Assembly: GCA_020441905.1 (NCBI GenBank)
Contig: JAGRLG010000063.1
Location: 1-43,466 of the forward strand
Direction: 5' to 3'
Length of the DNA stretch: 43,466 bases
Origin: Rhodobiaceae bacterium
GTDB lineage: Bacteria; Pseudomonadota; Alphaproteobacteria; Rhizobiales; NORP267
Shown here: positions 18,204 through 28,417 of the stretch, piece by piece
Numbering within the stretch: the first letter of the stretch is position 1
Layout: the number at the start of each line of letters is the position of its first letter
Notes under the pieces: model-generated
Told to the model about the DNA's origin: nothing
Databases searched by the model: none
What the model saw: the letters and a program-made list of their open reading frames with translations, nothing else
Made by a program: the position numbers and the translations under genes

Positions 18204-18229
18204 CGCGGACCGCTGGGGTCCGGTCCGCG
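18204..18229. repeat. Inverted repeat between pmtA and pyrF
   Basis: CGCGGACC (18204-18211) and GGTCCGCG (18222-18229) form a perfect 8-bp stem with a 10-base loop. It lies after the pmtA stop in the pmtA-to-pyrF direction. No T-run follows on the minus strand, so it is not a standard intrinsic terminator; it may stabilise the upstream mRNA end or be a REP-like element. Confidence 0.45.
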
Positions 18230-18242
18230 GCCCTTGGTCCGG

Positions 18243-18935
18243 TCAGGCGCCGTCGGCCGGCGGGCGCTGGTAGACCCAGACCCGGGCCGGAAACAGGTTC
18301 CACCACACCCGCGGCGTGCCGTTAAGCGCGAAATCCCCGGCTTCCGCCGGCACCGGCGGCAGCAGGTGATAGGAAAACTGGACGAAGGCGCCGCGCCGAT
18401 CGCAGAGTGAAAGCGCCTGGGCGAGCAGCCGCAGGCGGCGATACATCGGCTGGTTGAACAGCGGCAGGCCGGACACCACGGCGGCCAGCGGCGCCTCGCC
18501 AAGCGCGCGCACCGTGCGCGCCAGAGCGAAGGCATCGCCTTCAAGCACCCGCGCCTTGGGAAAGCGCTTGCGCAGCAGCACCGCGAAATCGCGGTTGAAT
18601 TCGATCAGGATCAGCCGTTCCTCGGCAATGCCGCGCTCGATCAGGGCGCGGGTGATAACCCCGGTTCCCGGCCCCAGCTCGACCACCGATCCGGGCAGCG
18701 CCGGATCGACTTGCGCCGCCATTGCGCGGGCAAGCTGCCTGCCGCTAGGTGCGATGGCGCCGACACTGCGCGGCTTGACCGCCCACTGAAAGCCGAAACG
18801 CAGGTCGTCGCGCAGGGCGCCCAACTGGATCTGGGCGCCGCGCGTCAGCTTTTGGCGGTTTTCCGCGCTGGCGAATTCGGCCCGCTTGCGGAAAGCGGCA
18901 AATGGCGACCTGTTTGCGCCGCGATGCTGACTCAA
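18243..18935 (-). CDS. pmtA: SAM-dependent phospholipid N-methyltransferase, PmtA-like
   Basis: The 230-residue class I methyltransferase has SAM motif I VVELGPGTG (84-92), an acidic motif LILIEFNRDF and the GLPLFNQP loop (about 155-162). It resembles the Sinorhizobium/Agrobacterium PmtA type, related to rRNA adenine dimethylases, which methylates phosphatidylethanolamine towards phosphatidylcholine. The N-terminal region (FGFQWAVKPRSVGAIAPSG) fits the membrane-binding helix of PmtA. The start is TTG 18935 with AGGAGA 5 bases upstream. Its place next to dnaJ is a recurring alphaproteobacterial arrangement. Other small-molecule methyltransferase roles cannot be excluded. Confidence 0.78.
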   Translation of the reverse strand: MSQHRGANRSPFAAFRKRAEFASAENRQKLTRGAQIQLGALRDDLRFGFQWAVKPRSVGAIAPSGRQLARAMAAQVDPALPGSVVELGPGTGVITRALIERGIAEERLILIEFNRDFAVLLRKRFPKARVLEGDAFALARTVRALGEAPLAAVVSGLPLFNQPMYRRLRLLAQALSLCDRRGAFVQFSYHLLPPVPAEAGDFALNGTPRVWWNLFPARVWVYQRPPADGA

Positions 18936-19004
18936 AGGCGTCTCCTGCCCCTATTGCGCGCGGGTGAAGACGCGCCACTTGCCACAATACCGCCCGCCAA
19001 AGGC

Positions 19005-20150
19005 TCAATCGCCCATGCCGTCCCAGAATTCCTTGACCCTGGCGAAGAATCCGGCCGATTCCGGGTGCGTCTGGGCGCTCGATGCCGCCTCGAACTGTTT
19101 CAGCAGGTCTTTTTGCTTGCGATTCAGATTGCGCGGGGTTTCGACAACGGTCTGGATATACATATCGCCGAACTGGCTCGATCGCAGCACCGGCATGCCC
19201 TTGCCGCGCAGGCGGAACTGCTTGCCGGTCTGGGTGCCGTCGGGGATCTTGACCCTGGTGCGCCCGCCTTCGAGCGTCGGCACCTCGACCTGGCCGCCCA
19301 TCGCCGCCGTGGTCATCGAAATCGGAACCCGGCAGAACAGGTCGGCGCCGTCGCGCTGGAACAATTCATGGGGCCTGATGGCGAGAAAGATATAAAGATC
19401 GCCGGCCGGTCCGCCGCGAAGCCCGGCTTCGCCTTCGCCGGCGAGCCGGATGCGGGTTCCGTCCTCGACCCCGGCCGGAATGTTGACCGACAGGGTGCGC
19501 TCCTTGGTGACCCGTCCCGACCCCGAGCAGTCGGGGCAGGGGTTTTCGATCACCTGGCCGCGCCCGTGACAGGCCGGGCACACCCGCTCGATGGTGAAGA
19601 AGCCCTGGCTGGCATGGACCTTTCCGGCGCCGGCGCAGGTGGCGCAGGCCTTGGCGCTGGTGCCCGGCTTGGCGCCCGATCCCTTGCAGGACGCGCAGGC
19701 CACGGCGCTTGGAACGCGGATCTGCGCGCTCTTGCCGCGATAGGCTTCCTCGAGGCTGATTTCCATGTTGTAGCGCAGGTCCGAGCCGCGCCCGGCCCCC
19801 GCGCCGCCGCGCCCCCGCCCGCGTCCGCCGCCCATGAACTCGCCGAACAGATCGTCGAAAATATCCGACATCGAGGAGGCGAAATCCTGGCCGAAACCCG
19901 GTCCGGCGCCCGGCCCGCCGCCGCCCTCGAAGGCGGCATGGCCGTACTGGTCGTAGGCGGCCCGTTTCTGCGGATCCTTGAGCGCCTCGTAGGCCTCGCC
20001 GATTTCCTTGAATTTCTTTTCCGCCTCGCTATCGCCCGGATTCCGGTCCGGATGATATTTCATGGCCAGTTTGCGAAATGCGGCCTTGAGTTCCTTTTCG
20101 TCGGCATCGCGCGCGACATCCAGGATTTCGTAGTAATCACGCTTGGCCAT
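19005..20150 (-). CDS. dnaJ: Co-chaperone DnaJ (Hsp40)
   Basis: DnaJ delivers unfolded clients to DnaK and stimulates its ATPase. The 381-residue protein has the full type I layout: J domain (1-70) with HPD at 33-35, a Gly/Phe-rich linker, four zinc motifs ([32 protein letters not shown]) and the C-terminal substrate domains. ATG 20150 gives [10 protein letters not shown]; the upstream frame is not conserved. It follows dnaK by 106 bases containing a strong hairpin (20183-20213). Confidence 0.97.
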   Translation of the reverse strand: MAKRDYYEILDVARDADEKELKAAFRKLAMKYHPDRNPGDSEAEKKFKEIGEAYEALKDPQKRAAYDQYGHAAFEGGGGPGAGPGFGQDFASSMSDIFDDLFGEFMGGGRGRGRGGAGAGRGSDLRYNMEISLEEAYRGKSAQIRVPSAVACASCKGSGAKPGTSAKACATCAGAGKVHASQGFFTIERVCPACHGRGQVIENPCPDCSGSGRVTKERTLSVNIPAGVEDGTRIRLAGEGEAGLRGGPAGDLYIFLAIRPHELFQRDGADLFCRVPISMTTAAMGGQVEVPTLEGGRTRVKIPDGTQTGKQFRLRGKGMPVLRSSQFGDMYIQTVVETPRNLNRKQKDLLKQFEAASSAQTHPESAGFFARVKEFWDGMGD

Positions 20151-20182
20151 GGGAGTTTCCAGCTGGCTGCGTCTCGAACCGT

Positions 20183-20213
20183 GCCCGGCGCCGCCGCACA
20201 AGCGCCGCCGGGC
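20183..20213 (-). other. Intercistronic hairpin between dnaK and dnaJ
   Basis: GCCCGGCG (20183-20190) and CGCCGGGC (20206-20213) form a perfect GC-rich 8-bp stem with a 15-base loop that can pair further. It sits between the dnaK stop and dnaJ start without a T-tract. It could lower read-through into dnaJ or protect dnaK mRNA; either role is inference. Confidence 0.5.
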
Positions 20214-20256
20214 GATCTTCAATCGGGGCCATCATCGTCACCCGCCGCTGCGCGCG

Positions 20257-22200
<1,944 letters not shown>

Positions 22201-22329
22201 AGTACAAACCTCTGTCCGTTTGGCAGATCACCCGGGCCTTCTGCGACAAAGCACCCGGTTCCCTTCACTAAAGAATTGACGCCTGACCGCTTCCCTGACG
22301 GGTAAGCTGCTCTCCCCGGCGCTCGGGCG

Positions 22330-22360
22330 TTATATAAGGAGAGGCCTTCCGGCCCGCAAG
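22330..22360 (-). promoter_or_regulatory. Sigma-32 (RpoH)-like promoter for dnaKJ
   Basis: On the minus strand CTTG (22360-22357) is followed by 18 bases and CTTATATAA (22338-22330). This matches the alphaproteobacterial RpoH consensus CTTG-N17/18-CYTATNTNNG at all but the last position. Transcription would start near 22322, giving a leader of about 120 nt before dnaK. No CIRCE (TTAGCACTC-N9-GAGTGCTAA) is seen here, so HrcA probably does not act on dnaK. Confidence 0.72.
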
Positions 22361-22455
22361 GCACCAGTGCTTCATTGGTTGCTCCGGCGCCGCCGCACCG
22401 AGGCAAAGAGCGTGGGAAGGCCGCAGGCCGCCGCCATACCAAGAGAGACGCCTTT

Positions 22456-23112
22456 ATGGTTAACAAAGGGTTTCGCCACCTGCCGGAATACCTGCCGCCG
22501 GCCCGCCAGCGCGCCCTGCTGGAGACGCTGCGCGCCGTCATCGCCGCCGCTCCGCTCTACACCCCGGTCATGCCGCGCACCGGCCGGCCCCTTTCGGTCG
22601 CCATGACCAATTGCGGCGCCCTGGGCTGGATTTCGGACCGCGCCGGCTATCGTTATCAGGCCACGCATCCGGCAACCGGCAGGTCCTGGCCGCCAATTCC
22701 GCCGATGCTGCTCGAAATCTGGCGGGAAATAGCTGAATATCCTGCTCCGCCCGAGGCGGTGCTGATCAATTACTACGGCCCGGGCGCCCGCATGGGCCTG
22801 CACCAGGACCGCGACGAGGCCGATCTCGCCGCGCCGGTGCTCTCGCTTTCGCTTGGCGACGCCTGCCGCTTCCGCCTTGGCGGCACGCGCCGCGCCGACC
22901 CGGTGCGCACCCTTCGCCTCGCATCGGGAGATGCCCTCATTCTGGCCGGCGGCGACCGCCTGGCCTTTCACGGAGTGGCGCGCATCGAGGCGGGCACGTC
23001 AACTTTGCTTGCCGAAGGCGGCCGCTTCAATTTGACGCTGCGCCGCGTCACCGCGCCGCCGCCATCAGGCCAAAAGGGCGAACTGACGGCGGCGGACCGG
23101 GTCTCGATCTAG
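22456..23112 (+). CDS. alkB: AlkB-type 2-oxoglutarate/Fe(II) dioxygenase (DNA dealkylation)
   Basis: AlkB oxidatively removes methyl groups from N1-methyladenine and N3-methylcytosine. The 218-residue protein has the iron ligands His116 and Asp118 (LHQDRDE) and His172 (FHGVAR). The 2-oxoglutarate arginines Arg190 and Arg196 are in RFNLTLRR. The NYYGPGARMGLH block is the family signature. ATG 22456 follows AGAGAGA. It diverges from dnaK. Its stop overlaps the stop of the convergent small secreted gene in a CTAG (23109-23112). An alkylation-repair partner, the Ada-like gene, is 7 kb away. Confidence 0.92.
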   Translation: MVNKGFRHLPEYLPPARQRALLETLRAVIAAAPLYTPVMPRTGRPLSVAMTNCGALGWISDRAGYRYQATHPATGRSWPPIPPMLLEIWREIAEYPAPPEAVLINYYGPGARMGLHQDRDEADLAAPVLSLSLGDACRFRLGGTRRADPVRTLRLASGDALILAGGDRLAFHGVARIEAGTSTLLAEGGRFNLTLRRVTAPPPSGQKGELTAADRVSI

Positions 23113-23453
23113 TCGGTGAGGGTGTAGCTGCCGGTTTCGCACAGGTCGATGCCGTGATCCTCAAAAGCGGTGTTGTCGGAAAAGGTGAAGCGCAGGTCGT
23201 AGGAGCACTGGCTGCGCCCGTCGGCGATGGTGACATCCACCGCCTCGCCGGGATTGAGCACATCGACGCCCAGCACGTCCTCTTCCCAGCTATTGACGTC
23301 GGTGGGCGAGGTGTAGAACTCGACAATCGCCGCCGAGGACTTGTTTTCCAGCCGCACCAGCAGGTCTTCCGCCATCACCGGACCGGCGATAAGCGCCGAT
23401 GCCACGACCCCTGCGACACACGCCGGAAGGCGATGTCCGAACCAATTTCGCAT
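23109..23453 (-). CDS. Small secreted protein with two cysteines, function unknown
   Basis: The 114-residue product has a clear Sec signal peptide (about 1-28, VVASALIAGPVMA before EDLLV). The mature part of about 86 residues is predicted beta-rich and acidic. It carries FYTSPTDVNSWEEDVLG, then NPGEAVDVTIADG and two cysteines (83 in CSYDLRF, 105 in DLCETGSY) that could form a disulfide. I recall small alphaproteobacterial exported proteins with the same W-E-x-D-x-LG and C-x-YD-L pattern but no known role. The last 4 bases overlap the alkB stop. Confidence 0.75.
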   Translation of the reverse strand: MRNWFGHRLPACVAGVVASALIAGPVMAEDLLVRLENKSSAAIVEFYTSPTDVNSWEEDVLGVDVLNPGEAVDVTIADGRSQCSYDLRFTFSDNTAFEDHGIDLCETGSYTLTD

Positions 23454-23615
23454 ATTTCTTTTCCCCGTCTTTTTTGTGTGGCCGGACCTTTTGCCGCGGC
23501 CGCCGATGCGCCACCTTATAGGCGCTGGCCGCGCCCGTCATTCATTAGCTATTCGTTCACCAATAGTGGCGAAACTGGCCCATTGGTGCGCTTGGCACCC
23601 AGGCGGGAGCGCAAT

Positions 23616-24413
23616 ATGGCCATCGGCTCGGCGGCGGGCGGCGTCGATATTTCAAAGAACGCAAGAACGCTGTTCGGGTCCGCTGACGACCTGTTCGGCG
23701 GTGCTGGCACTTCTTCGATCTTTGCCGGCGGCGGCTCCAATTCCGGCGAAGCGGTGCGCGCATCGCTCAAGGGCCTGGAGCGCGAGCTCAACCGCCTGCT
23801 TGGCTTCAAGAGCGACTTTACCCCGGCGCAGCAGAAACGTCTCGACGTGCTCCAGGCCGAAATCGGCGAAATCGAATCCAAGGGCAAGGAAAAGGGGCTG
23901 GATGCCAACGACGCCAAGCGCCGCGCCGAGCGCTACCAGGAAGCCTATGCCATCATGGGCAAGGACTATGTCGATGTCGGCTCCAGCGAAGAGTTGCAAG
24001 CGCTGTCCGACAAGGTCGACAAGCTGCTCGAACCCAAGCTTCAGGGCGCCAAGAAGGCGCGCCTTGAACGCTTGCAGAAGCTGGAAGAAAGCTATCTCGA
24101 CGCCCTGGTGCGCAACCCCAAGAATGAAACCGCGCGCCGCCAGCTGCGCAATGCCAAGGTCCAGATCGGCCGCCTGCTGCCGGCGCGGTCGATCTCCGAG
24201 CTGTCAGTTTCCGAGCGGCGCGAATATGACGGCCTGGTCGAGCAGATCAATGATCTCGCCGGTACCGAGTTCCTTCTCGGCAGCAAGAAGCGCATGCGCG
24301 CCGACAAGATCCGCGCATCGATGTCCGAACTTCAGGCCCAGGCCTCGGCGCTCGGCATCGGCCAGTCGGGGCCCAGCGCCGCCGAGGTCGCCCGCGCCTA
24401 TACCCGCTTCTAG
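23616..24413 (+). CDS. Coiled-coil protein of unknown function
   Basis: The 265-residue product begins with a Gly/Ser-rich, unstructured-looking segment (MAIGSAAGGVDISKNARTLFGS to about 45). It continues with long charged helices from about 50 to 215 (LKGLERELNRLLGFKSDFTPAQQKRLDVLQAEIGEIE, KKARLERLQKLEESYLDAL) that look like a coiled coil. There is no signal peptide or membrane segment. The C-terminus is ...SAAEVARAYTRF. I do not recognise the family. ATG 23616 is preceded by GGCGGGAGC; the frame is open further upstream, but no good start lies there. It diverges from the small secreted gene and converges on the VOC gene with 17 bases between. Confidence 0.75.
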   Translation: MAIGSAAGGVDISKNARTLFGSADDLFGGAGTSSIFAGGGSNSGEAVRASLKGLERELNRLLGFKSDFTPAQQKRLDVLQAEIGEIESKGKEKGLDANDAKRRAERYQEAYAIMGKDYVDVGSSEELQALSDKVDKLLEPKLQGAKKARLERLQKLEESYLDALVRNPKNETARRQLRNAKVQIGRLLPARSISELSVSERREYDGLVEQINDLAGTEFLLGSKKRMRADKIRASMSELQAQASALGIGQSGPSAAEVARAYTRF

Positions 24414-24430
24414 GAACTTTCGGCCAGATT

Positions 24431-24808
24431 TCAGCTTGCCGGCGTGATCCAGCCGATCATCGCGCCGCTGGCATCTTCGATCAGGGCGATACGCCCGACC
24501 CCTGGCACCTCGAAGACTTCGTGCAGCACCTTGCCGCCCGCCGGTTCCACCTTGGTTACCCGGCCGTCGACATCGTCGACGGCGATATAACTCATCCAGA
24601 ACGGGTCGCTGCCGGACGGCAGATTTGTGGCGGCGATATCCATGAGGCCGGCGACCGGTGCCGCGCCGATGCTGGCGATCCAGTAGTTGCCCTGCTTCAT
24701 CGGCATCGCCGTGAAGGACCAGCCAAGCGTTTCGCCGTAAAAGGCCTTGGCGGCGTCGACATCGCCGCACAGCAATTCGTTCCAGTGAAAAAAGCCGTGT
24801 TGGGCCAT
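24431..24808 (-). CDS. VOC (glyoxalase/bleomycin resistance) superfamily protein
   Basis: The 125-residue protein is a single vicinal-oxygen-chelate unit: FFHWNELLCGDVDAAKAFYGETLGWSF, then MSYIAVDDVDGRVTKVEPAGGKVLHEVFEVPGVGRIALIEDASGAMIGW. The pattern matches the subgroup annotated as VOC family or hydroxylase-like proteins, with no reaction assignable from sequence. Possible metal ligands are His8 and late Glu residues. The start at 24808 is preceded by GGGAGG. It lies 63 bases downstream of grpE on the same strand and could be cotranscribed with it. Confidence 0.87.
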   Translation of the reverse strand: MAQHGFFHWNELLCGDVDAAKAFYGETLGWSFTAMPMKQGNYWIASIGAAPVAGLMDIAATNLPSGSDPFWMSYIAVDDVDGRVTKVEPAGGKVLHEVFEVPGVGRIALIEDASGAMIGWITPAS

Positions 24809-24871
24809 AGCCGCGTGACCTCCCGCTTCAAATTCTCCCCACCACCACCGGAGCCGCCGGCGCCCTGACTT

Positions 24872-25684
24872 CTAGGCACTCTTGTCGATCTTGGCCCCGA
24901 CCTTGCCCGGTCCGCCAAAGACATTGGGACCCGCGCCGGCCCGCCCGCCGCCATCCGGCGCCCCGGCGGGTGATTCGGTTGTCGCTTCGGCGCTGCCGCC
25001 GGACTGGGGATCGGCCGCTTCGCCGGGATCCGCGCTGTCACTGGCGCTCCCGCCGTCGCCGGGCGGGGTGGTTGCCGCCTTGGGTCCGCCCTTGGCGACC
25101 CCGACCATCGCCGGGCGCAGCATCCGTTCGCCGATCACATAGCCGGCCTGGATCACCTGCACCACCTGGCCGGCAGGCACGCTGGCATCGGGAACCTCGA
25201 ACATGGCCTGGTGGAAATTGGGGTCGAAGCGCTCGCCCATCGGATCGATACGGCGCACCTGATGCTTTTCCAGCGTGGCCTGGAGATCGCGCTCGGTCAT
25301 CTCGACGCCCTCGAGCAGCGCGGTCAGCGCGGGATCGGCGCCGGCGCGCTCCGAATCGGGCAGGGCGGCCAGCGCGCGGTGCAGATTGTCCGAGACATTG
25401 AGAACGTCGCGGGCGAAATTGGCGATGGCGAAATTGCGCGCATCCTTGATCTCGCGCGCCGTGCGCTGGCGCAGGTTTTCCATATCCGCCAGCGTGCGCA
25501 GCAGCTGGTCCTTGAGCGCGGCATTTTCCTCCGCCAGGGCGCCAAGGGCCGCCTCCGCCTCGCTGGCTTCCGCCTCGCCGGCATTCCACGGCGTCTCTTG
25601 CGCCTCCTGGCGCGGCTCTTTGGCGTCTTCAGGCGCCTGTCCGGCGGCCTTGCCGTTTTCGTCTCTGCTCTCGGTATCGTTCAT
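24872..25684 (-). CDS. grpE: Nucleotide exchange factor GrpE
   Basis: GrpE releases ADP from DnaK. The 270-residue protein has an acidic N-terminal segment, the long dimer helix ([30 protein letters not shown]), and the beta-domain [22 protein letters not shown] and [26 protein letters not shown]. The last 85 residues or so are a Gly/Ala/Ser/Pro-rich low-complexity tail, so it is longer than the usual 190-210 residues. The second of two adjacent ATGs (25684) is chosen for its spacing from GGGAAG; 25687 is equally possible. A sigma-32-like promoter lies at the end of hrcA upstream. Confidence 0.95.
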   Translation of the reverse strand: MNDTESRDENGKAAGQAPEDAKEPRQEAQETPWNAGEAEASEAEAALGALAEENAALKDQLLRTLADMENLRQRTAREIKDARNFAIANFARDVLNVSDNLHRALAALPDSERAGADPALTALLEGVEMTERDLQATLEKHQVRRIDPMGERFDPNFHQAMFEVPDASVPAGQVVQVIQAGYVIGERMLRPAMVGVAKGGPKAATTPPGDGGSASDSADPGEAADPQSGGSAEATTESPAGAPDGGGRAGAGPNVFGGPGKVGAKIDKSA

Positions 25685-25758
25685 CATGCTTCCCGTCGTG
25701 AAAATCTAGTGCGCCCGATAGGCGATGCGGCGCCCGGCGCGACAGTCCCTCACGGCGT

Positions 25759-25789
25759 CGCATACAGGCGCTGGAGGGGTCAAATCAAG
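25759..25789 (-). promoter_or_regulatory. Sigma-32 (RpoH)-like promoter for grpE, overlapping the hrcA stop
   Basis: On the minus strand CTTG (25789-25786), 17 bases, then CCTGTATGCG (25768-25759). This differs from CTTG-N17-CYTATNTNNG at one position (A to G). The CTTG overlaps the hrcA stop codon. It would let grpE be raised on heat shock independently of hrcA. Confidence 0.5.
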
Positions 25790-26849
25790 TCGTAAGCCGG
25801 CTCACCAGCCTGGCCGTGTAGTCGACCACCGGAACGATGCGGGCGTAATTGAGCCGCGTCGGCCCGATGACGCCGAGCACGCCGACCACCTTTTGCGCCT
25901 CGTTGCGATAGGGCGCCATGATCAGCGAGGAACCCGACAGCGAAAACAGCTTGTTCTCCGAGCCGATGAAGATGCGCACGCCCTCGGCGCGCTCGGCAAG
26001 CCCCAGCAGCTGGATCAGATCATTCTTCTTCTCCAGCTCGTCGAACAGCATGCGGATGCGGTCGAGATCCTCAACGGCGTTGAGATCTTCCAGCAGATTG
26101 GCCCGGCCGCGCACGATCAAGGTCTTGTTGCCGCCATCGCTCAGGCCAGCCCAGCTCGCCAGCCCGTCCTCCACCAGCTTGCGCGTCAGCACATCGGCCT
26201 CGGCCTGGCGCCGCTCGCGCTGCTGCTCGATCTGCGCCGTCACCTCGCCGATGCTGCGCCCCGAAATCTGCGAATTGAGGTAATTGGACGCTTCCGCCAG
26301 CGCCGATGCCGGCATGCCCTCGGGAACATCGATGATGCGGTTTTCGACGCTGCCGTCCTCGGTCACCAGCACCACCAGGGCGCGCGCCGCCTCCAGACGC
26401 ACGAATTCGATATGGCGCAGCCGCTTGTCGGCCTTCGAGGCCAGCACCACACCGGCGCCGCGGCTCAGGCCCGACAGCAGGTTGGAGGCCTCCGCCAGCA
26501 TTTCCTCCACCGTGTGGTCGCGCGCCGAATCGGTCACCTTGGCCTCGATCTCGGCCTGTTCGCGGTCGGACAGGTTGCCGATCTCGAGGCAGGCATCGAC
26601 GAAGAAGCGCAGGCCGCGGTCGGTCGGCAGCCGCCCCGCCGAGGTGTGCGGGGCATAGATCAGGCCGAGATCCTCCAGATCGGCCATGACATTGCGCACC
26701 GAGGCCGGCGACAGCGCCACCGGCAATTGACGGCTCAGATTGCGCGAGCCAACCGGCTCTCCGGTATCGAGATAGCTCTCGACCAGACGGCGGAAAATTT
26801 CGCGCGTCCGGTCATTGAGGTCGCTGAAGCCGGATCGAGAAATGCTCAT
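25785..26849 (-). CDS. hrcA: Heat-inducible transcription repressor HrcA
   Basis: HrcA binds CIRCE operators and represses chaperone genes, mainly groESL in alphaproteobacteria. The 354-residue protein has an N-terminal winged helix ([54 protein letters not shown]), a [14 protein letters not shown] block and the C-terminal regulatory domain ending [27 protein letters not shown]. It precedes grpE (97-base gap) and diverges from rph, the standard order in this class. No CIRCE copy is visible in the window, so its target is presumably elsewhere. Confidence 0.96.
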   Translation of the reverse strand: MSISRSGFSDLNDRTREIFRRLVESYLDTGEPVGSRNLSRQLPVALSPASVRNVMADLEDLGLIYAPHTSAGRLPTDRGLRFFVDACLEIGNLSDREQAEIEAKVTDSARDHTVEEMLAEASNLLSGLSRGAGVVLASKADKRLRHIEFVRLEAARALVVLVTEDGSVENRIIDVPEGMPASALAEASNYLNSQISGRSIGEVTAQIEQQRERRQAEADVLTRKLVEDGLASWAGLSDGGNKTLIVRGRANLLEDLNAVEDLDRIRMLFDELEKKNDLIQLLGLAERAEGVRIFIGSENKLFSLSGSSLIMAPYRNEAQKVVGVLGVIGPTRLNYARIVPVVDYTARLVSRLTT

Positions 26850-26918
26850 CGATACAGGATCCGTGCCGCCTGGCTGGTGAATTCGATGAATATCGCGGAT
26901 AGAGGCGGCTGCCCCGTC

Positions 26919-26947
26919 AATCTAGGTAGGGCGGCGGGTAGCGTCAA
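26919..26947 (-). promoter_or_regulatory. Candidate sigma-70-type promoter for hrcA
   Basis: On the minus strand TTGACG (26947-26942), 17 bases, then TAGATT (26924-26919). The -35 box is close to TTGACA and the -10 has the key T-A....T, with ideal spacing. It lies about 70 bases upstream of the hrcA start in the hrcA/rph divergent region. Confidence 0.45.
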
Positions 26948-27065
26948 TGCGCCCGCCGCGCGCCCGCCGCGCATCTTGCTTTCCGGCGGCGGCGAAATTG
27001 CTTTGCCCCCGCAGGCCGCCGCGGGCTAGAAAGCCCGCAACCGGAATCCGTTTACAGGAAGAAAC

Positions 27066-27776
27066 ATGCGCCCCTCGAAACGAGCAGCCGACGAATTGCG
27101 AGCGATAACCCTGGAGCGCGGGGTATCGCGCAGCGCCGAAGGCTCCTGCCTCATTCGCTGCGGCGAGACCCAGGTGCTGTGCACCGCCTCTCTGGAAGAA
27201 CGCCTGCCGCCCTGGCTTCGCGGCGCCGGACGGGGCTGGGTCACCGCCGAATATGGCATGCTGCCGCGCGCCACCAGCGAACGCACCCGACGCGAGGCCA
27301 AAAGCGGACAGACCGGCCGCACCCAGGAGATCCAGCGCCTGATCGGCCGCAGCTTGCGCGCCGTGGTCGATCTGCCGGCCCTTGGCGAGCGCCAGATCAC
27401 CATCGATTGCGACGTTCTGTCCGCCGATGGCGGCACCCGGACCGCCGCCATAACCGGCGGCTGGGTGGCCTTGCGTGATTGCGTCAACTGGATGATGGCG
27501 CGCGACATGCTCGCCCGGGATCCGATCCGCGACCATGTCGCCGCTATTTCCTGCGGCATTTATGAGGGCGTGCCGGTGCTCGATCTCGACTACCCGGAAG
27601 ACCAGGCCGCCTCGACCGACGCCAATTTCGTCATGACCGGATCCGGCGGCATCGTCGAGATACAGGGCACCGCCGAGGAGGCCCCGTTCTCCCAGGACGA
27701 GTTCATCGCGCTGCTCGATCTCGCCCGCGGCGGCATCGGCCGCCTCGTCGAGCTGCAAAGCCTGGCCGTGGCCTGA
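27066..27776 (+). CDS. rph: Ribonuclease PH
   Basis: RNase PH trims tRNA 3' ends by phosphorolysis. The 236-residue protein shows [70 protein letters not shown] and [33 protein letters not shown], all diagnostic. AGGAAG sits 5 bases before the start. It heads a three-gene plus-strand unit with rdgB and hemW and diverges from hrcA. Confidence 0.97.
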   Translation: MRPSKRAADELRAITLERGVSRSAEGSCLIRCGETQVLCTASLEERLPPWLRGAGRGWVTAEYGMLPRATSERTRREAKSGQTGRTQEIQRLIGRSLRAVVDLPALGERQITIDCDVLSADGGTRTAAITGGWVALRDCVNWMMARDMLARDPIRDHVAAISCGIYEGVPVLDLDYPEDQAASTDANFVMTGSGGIVEIQGTAEEAPFSQDEFIALLDLARGGIGRLVELQSLAVA

Positions 27777-27799
27777 GAAATCGGTGAGATCTGGCCGCC

Positions 27800-28417
27800 A
27801 TGCGCCGTTTTGACCAAGATATCCTGGTTCTTGCCACGCACAATGCCGGCAAGGTGCGCGAGATCGGCGACCTTGTGGCGCCGTTCGGCATCGGGACGCT
27901 GGCCGCCGGCGATCTGTCGCTTGCCGAACCGGTGGAAGACGGCGACAGCTTTGCCGCCAATGCCAAGATCAAGGCGCTGGCCATTGCCCGCGCCAGCGCA
28001 AGGCCGGCCCTGGCCGACGATTCCGGGCTCTGCGTCGATGCCCTTGGCGGCGCCCCCGGCATCTATTCGGCGCGCTGGGCCGGGCCAGCCAAGGATTTCG
28101 CCCTTGCCATGGCGCGGGTCGAGCGTGAATTGACGGCCAAGGGCGCGGTGGATGAAGCCGCCCGCCGCGCCCATTTCGCCTGCGCCCTTTGCCTCGCCTG
28201 GCCCGACGGCCATGTCGAGCAGTTCGAGGGCCGCGTCGATGGTCACCTCGTCTTTCCGCCGCGCGGCGCCCGCGGTTTCGGTTATGATCCCATTTTCGTG
28301 GCCGAAGGCGAGCACGAAACCTTTGGCGAAATGGCGCCGGCGCGAAAACACGCCATGTCGCACCGCGCCCGCGCCTTTGCGAGGCTGGTCGATGGCTGCT
28401 TTGCCGCGCGAGAGTGA
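27800..28417 (+). CDS. rdgB: Non-canonical purine NTP pyrophosphatase (RdgB/HAM1)
   Basis: RdgB hydrolyses dITP, XTP and similar nucleotides to keep them out of DNA. The 205-residue protein has [50 protein letters not shown] and [19 protein letters not shown], then [10 protein letters not shown] near the end, the standard motifs. It follows rph by 23 bases and its last 26 bases overlap the start of hemW. Confidence 0.96.
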   Translation: MRRFDQDILVLATHNAGKVREIGDLVAPFGIGTLAAGDLSLAEPVEDGDSFAANAKIKALAIARASARPALADDSGLCVDALGGAPGIYSARWAGPAKDFALAMARVERELTAKGAVDEAARRAHFACALCLAWPDGHVEQFEGRVDGHLVFPPRGARGFGYDPIFVAEGEHETFGEMAPARKHAMSHRARAFARLVDGCFAARE

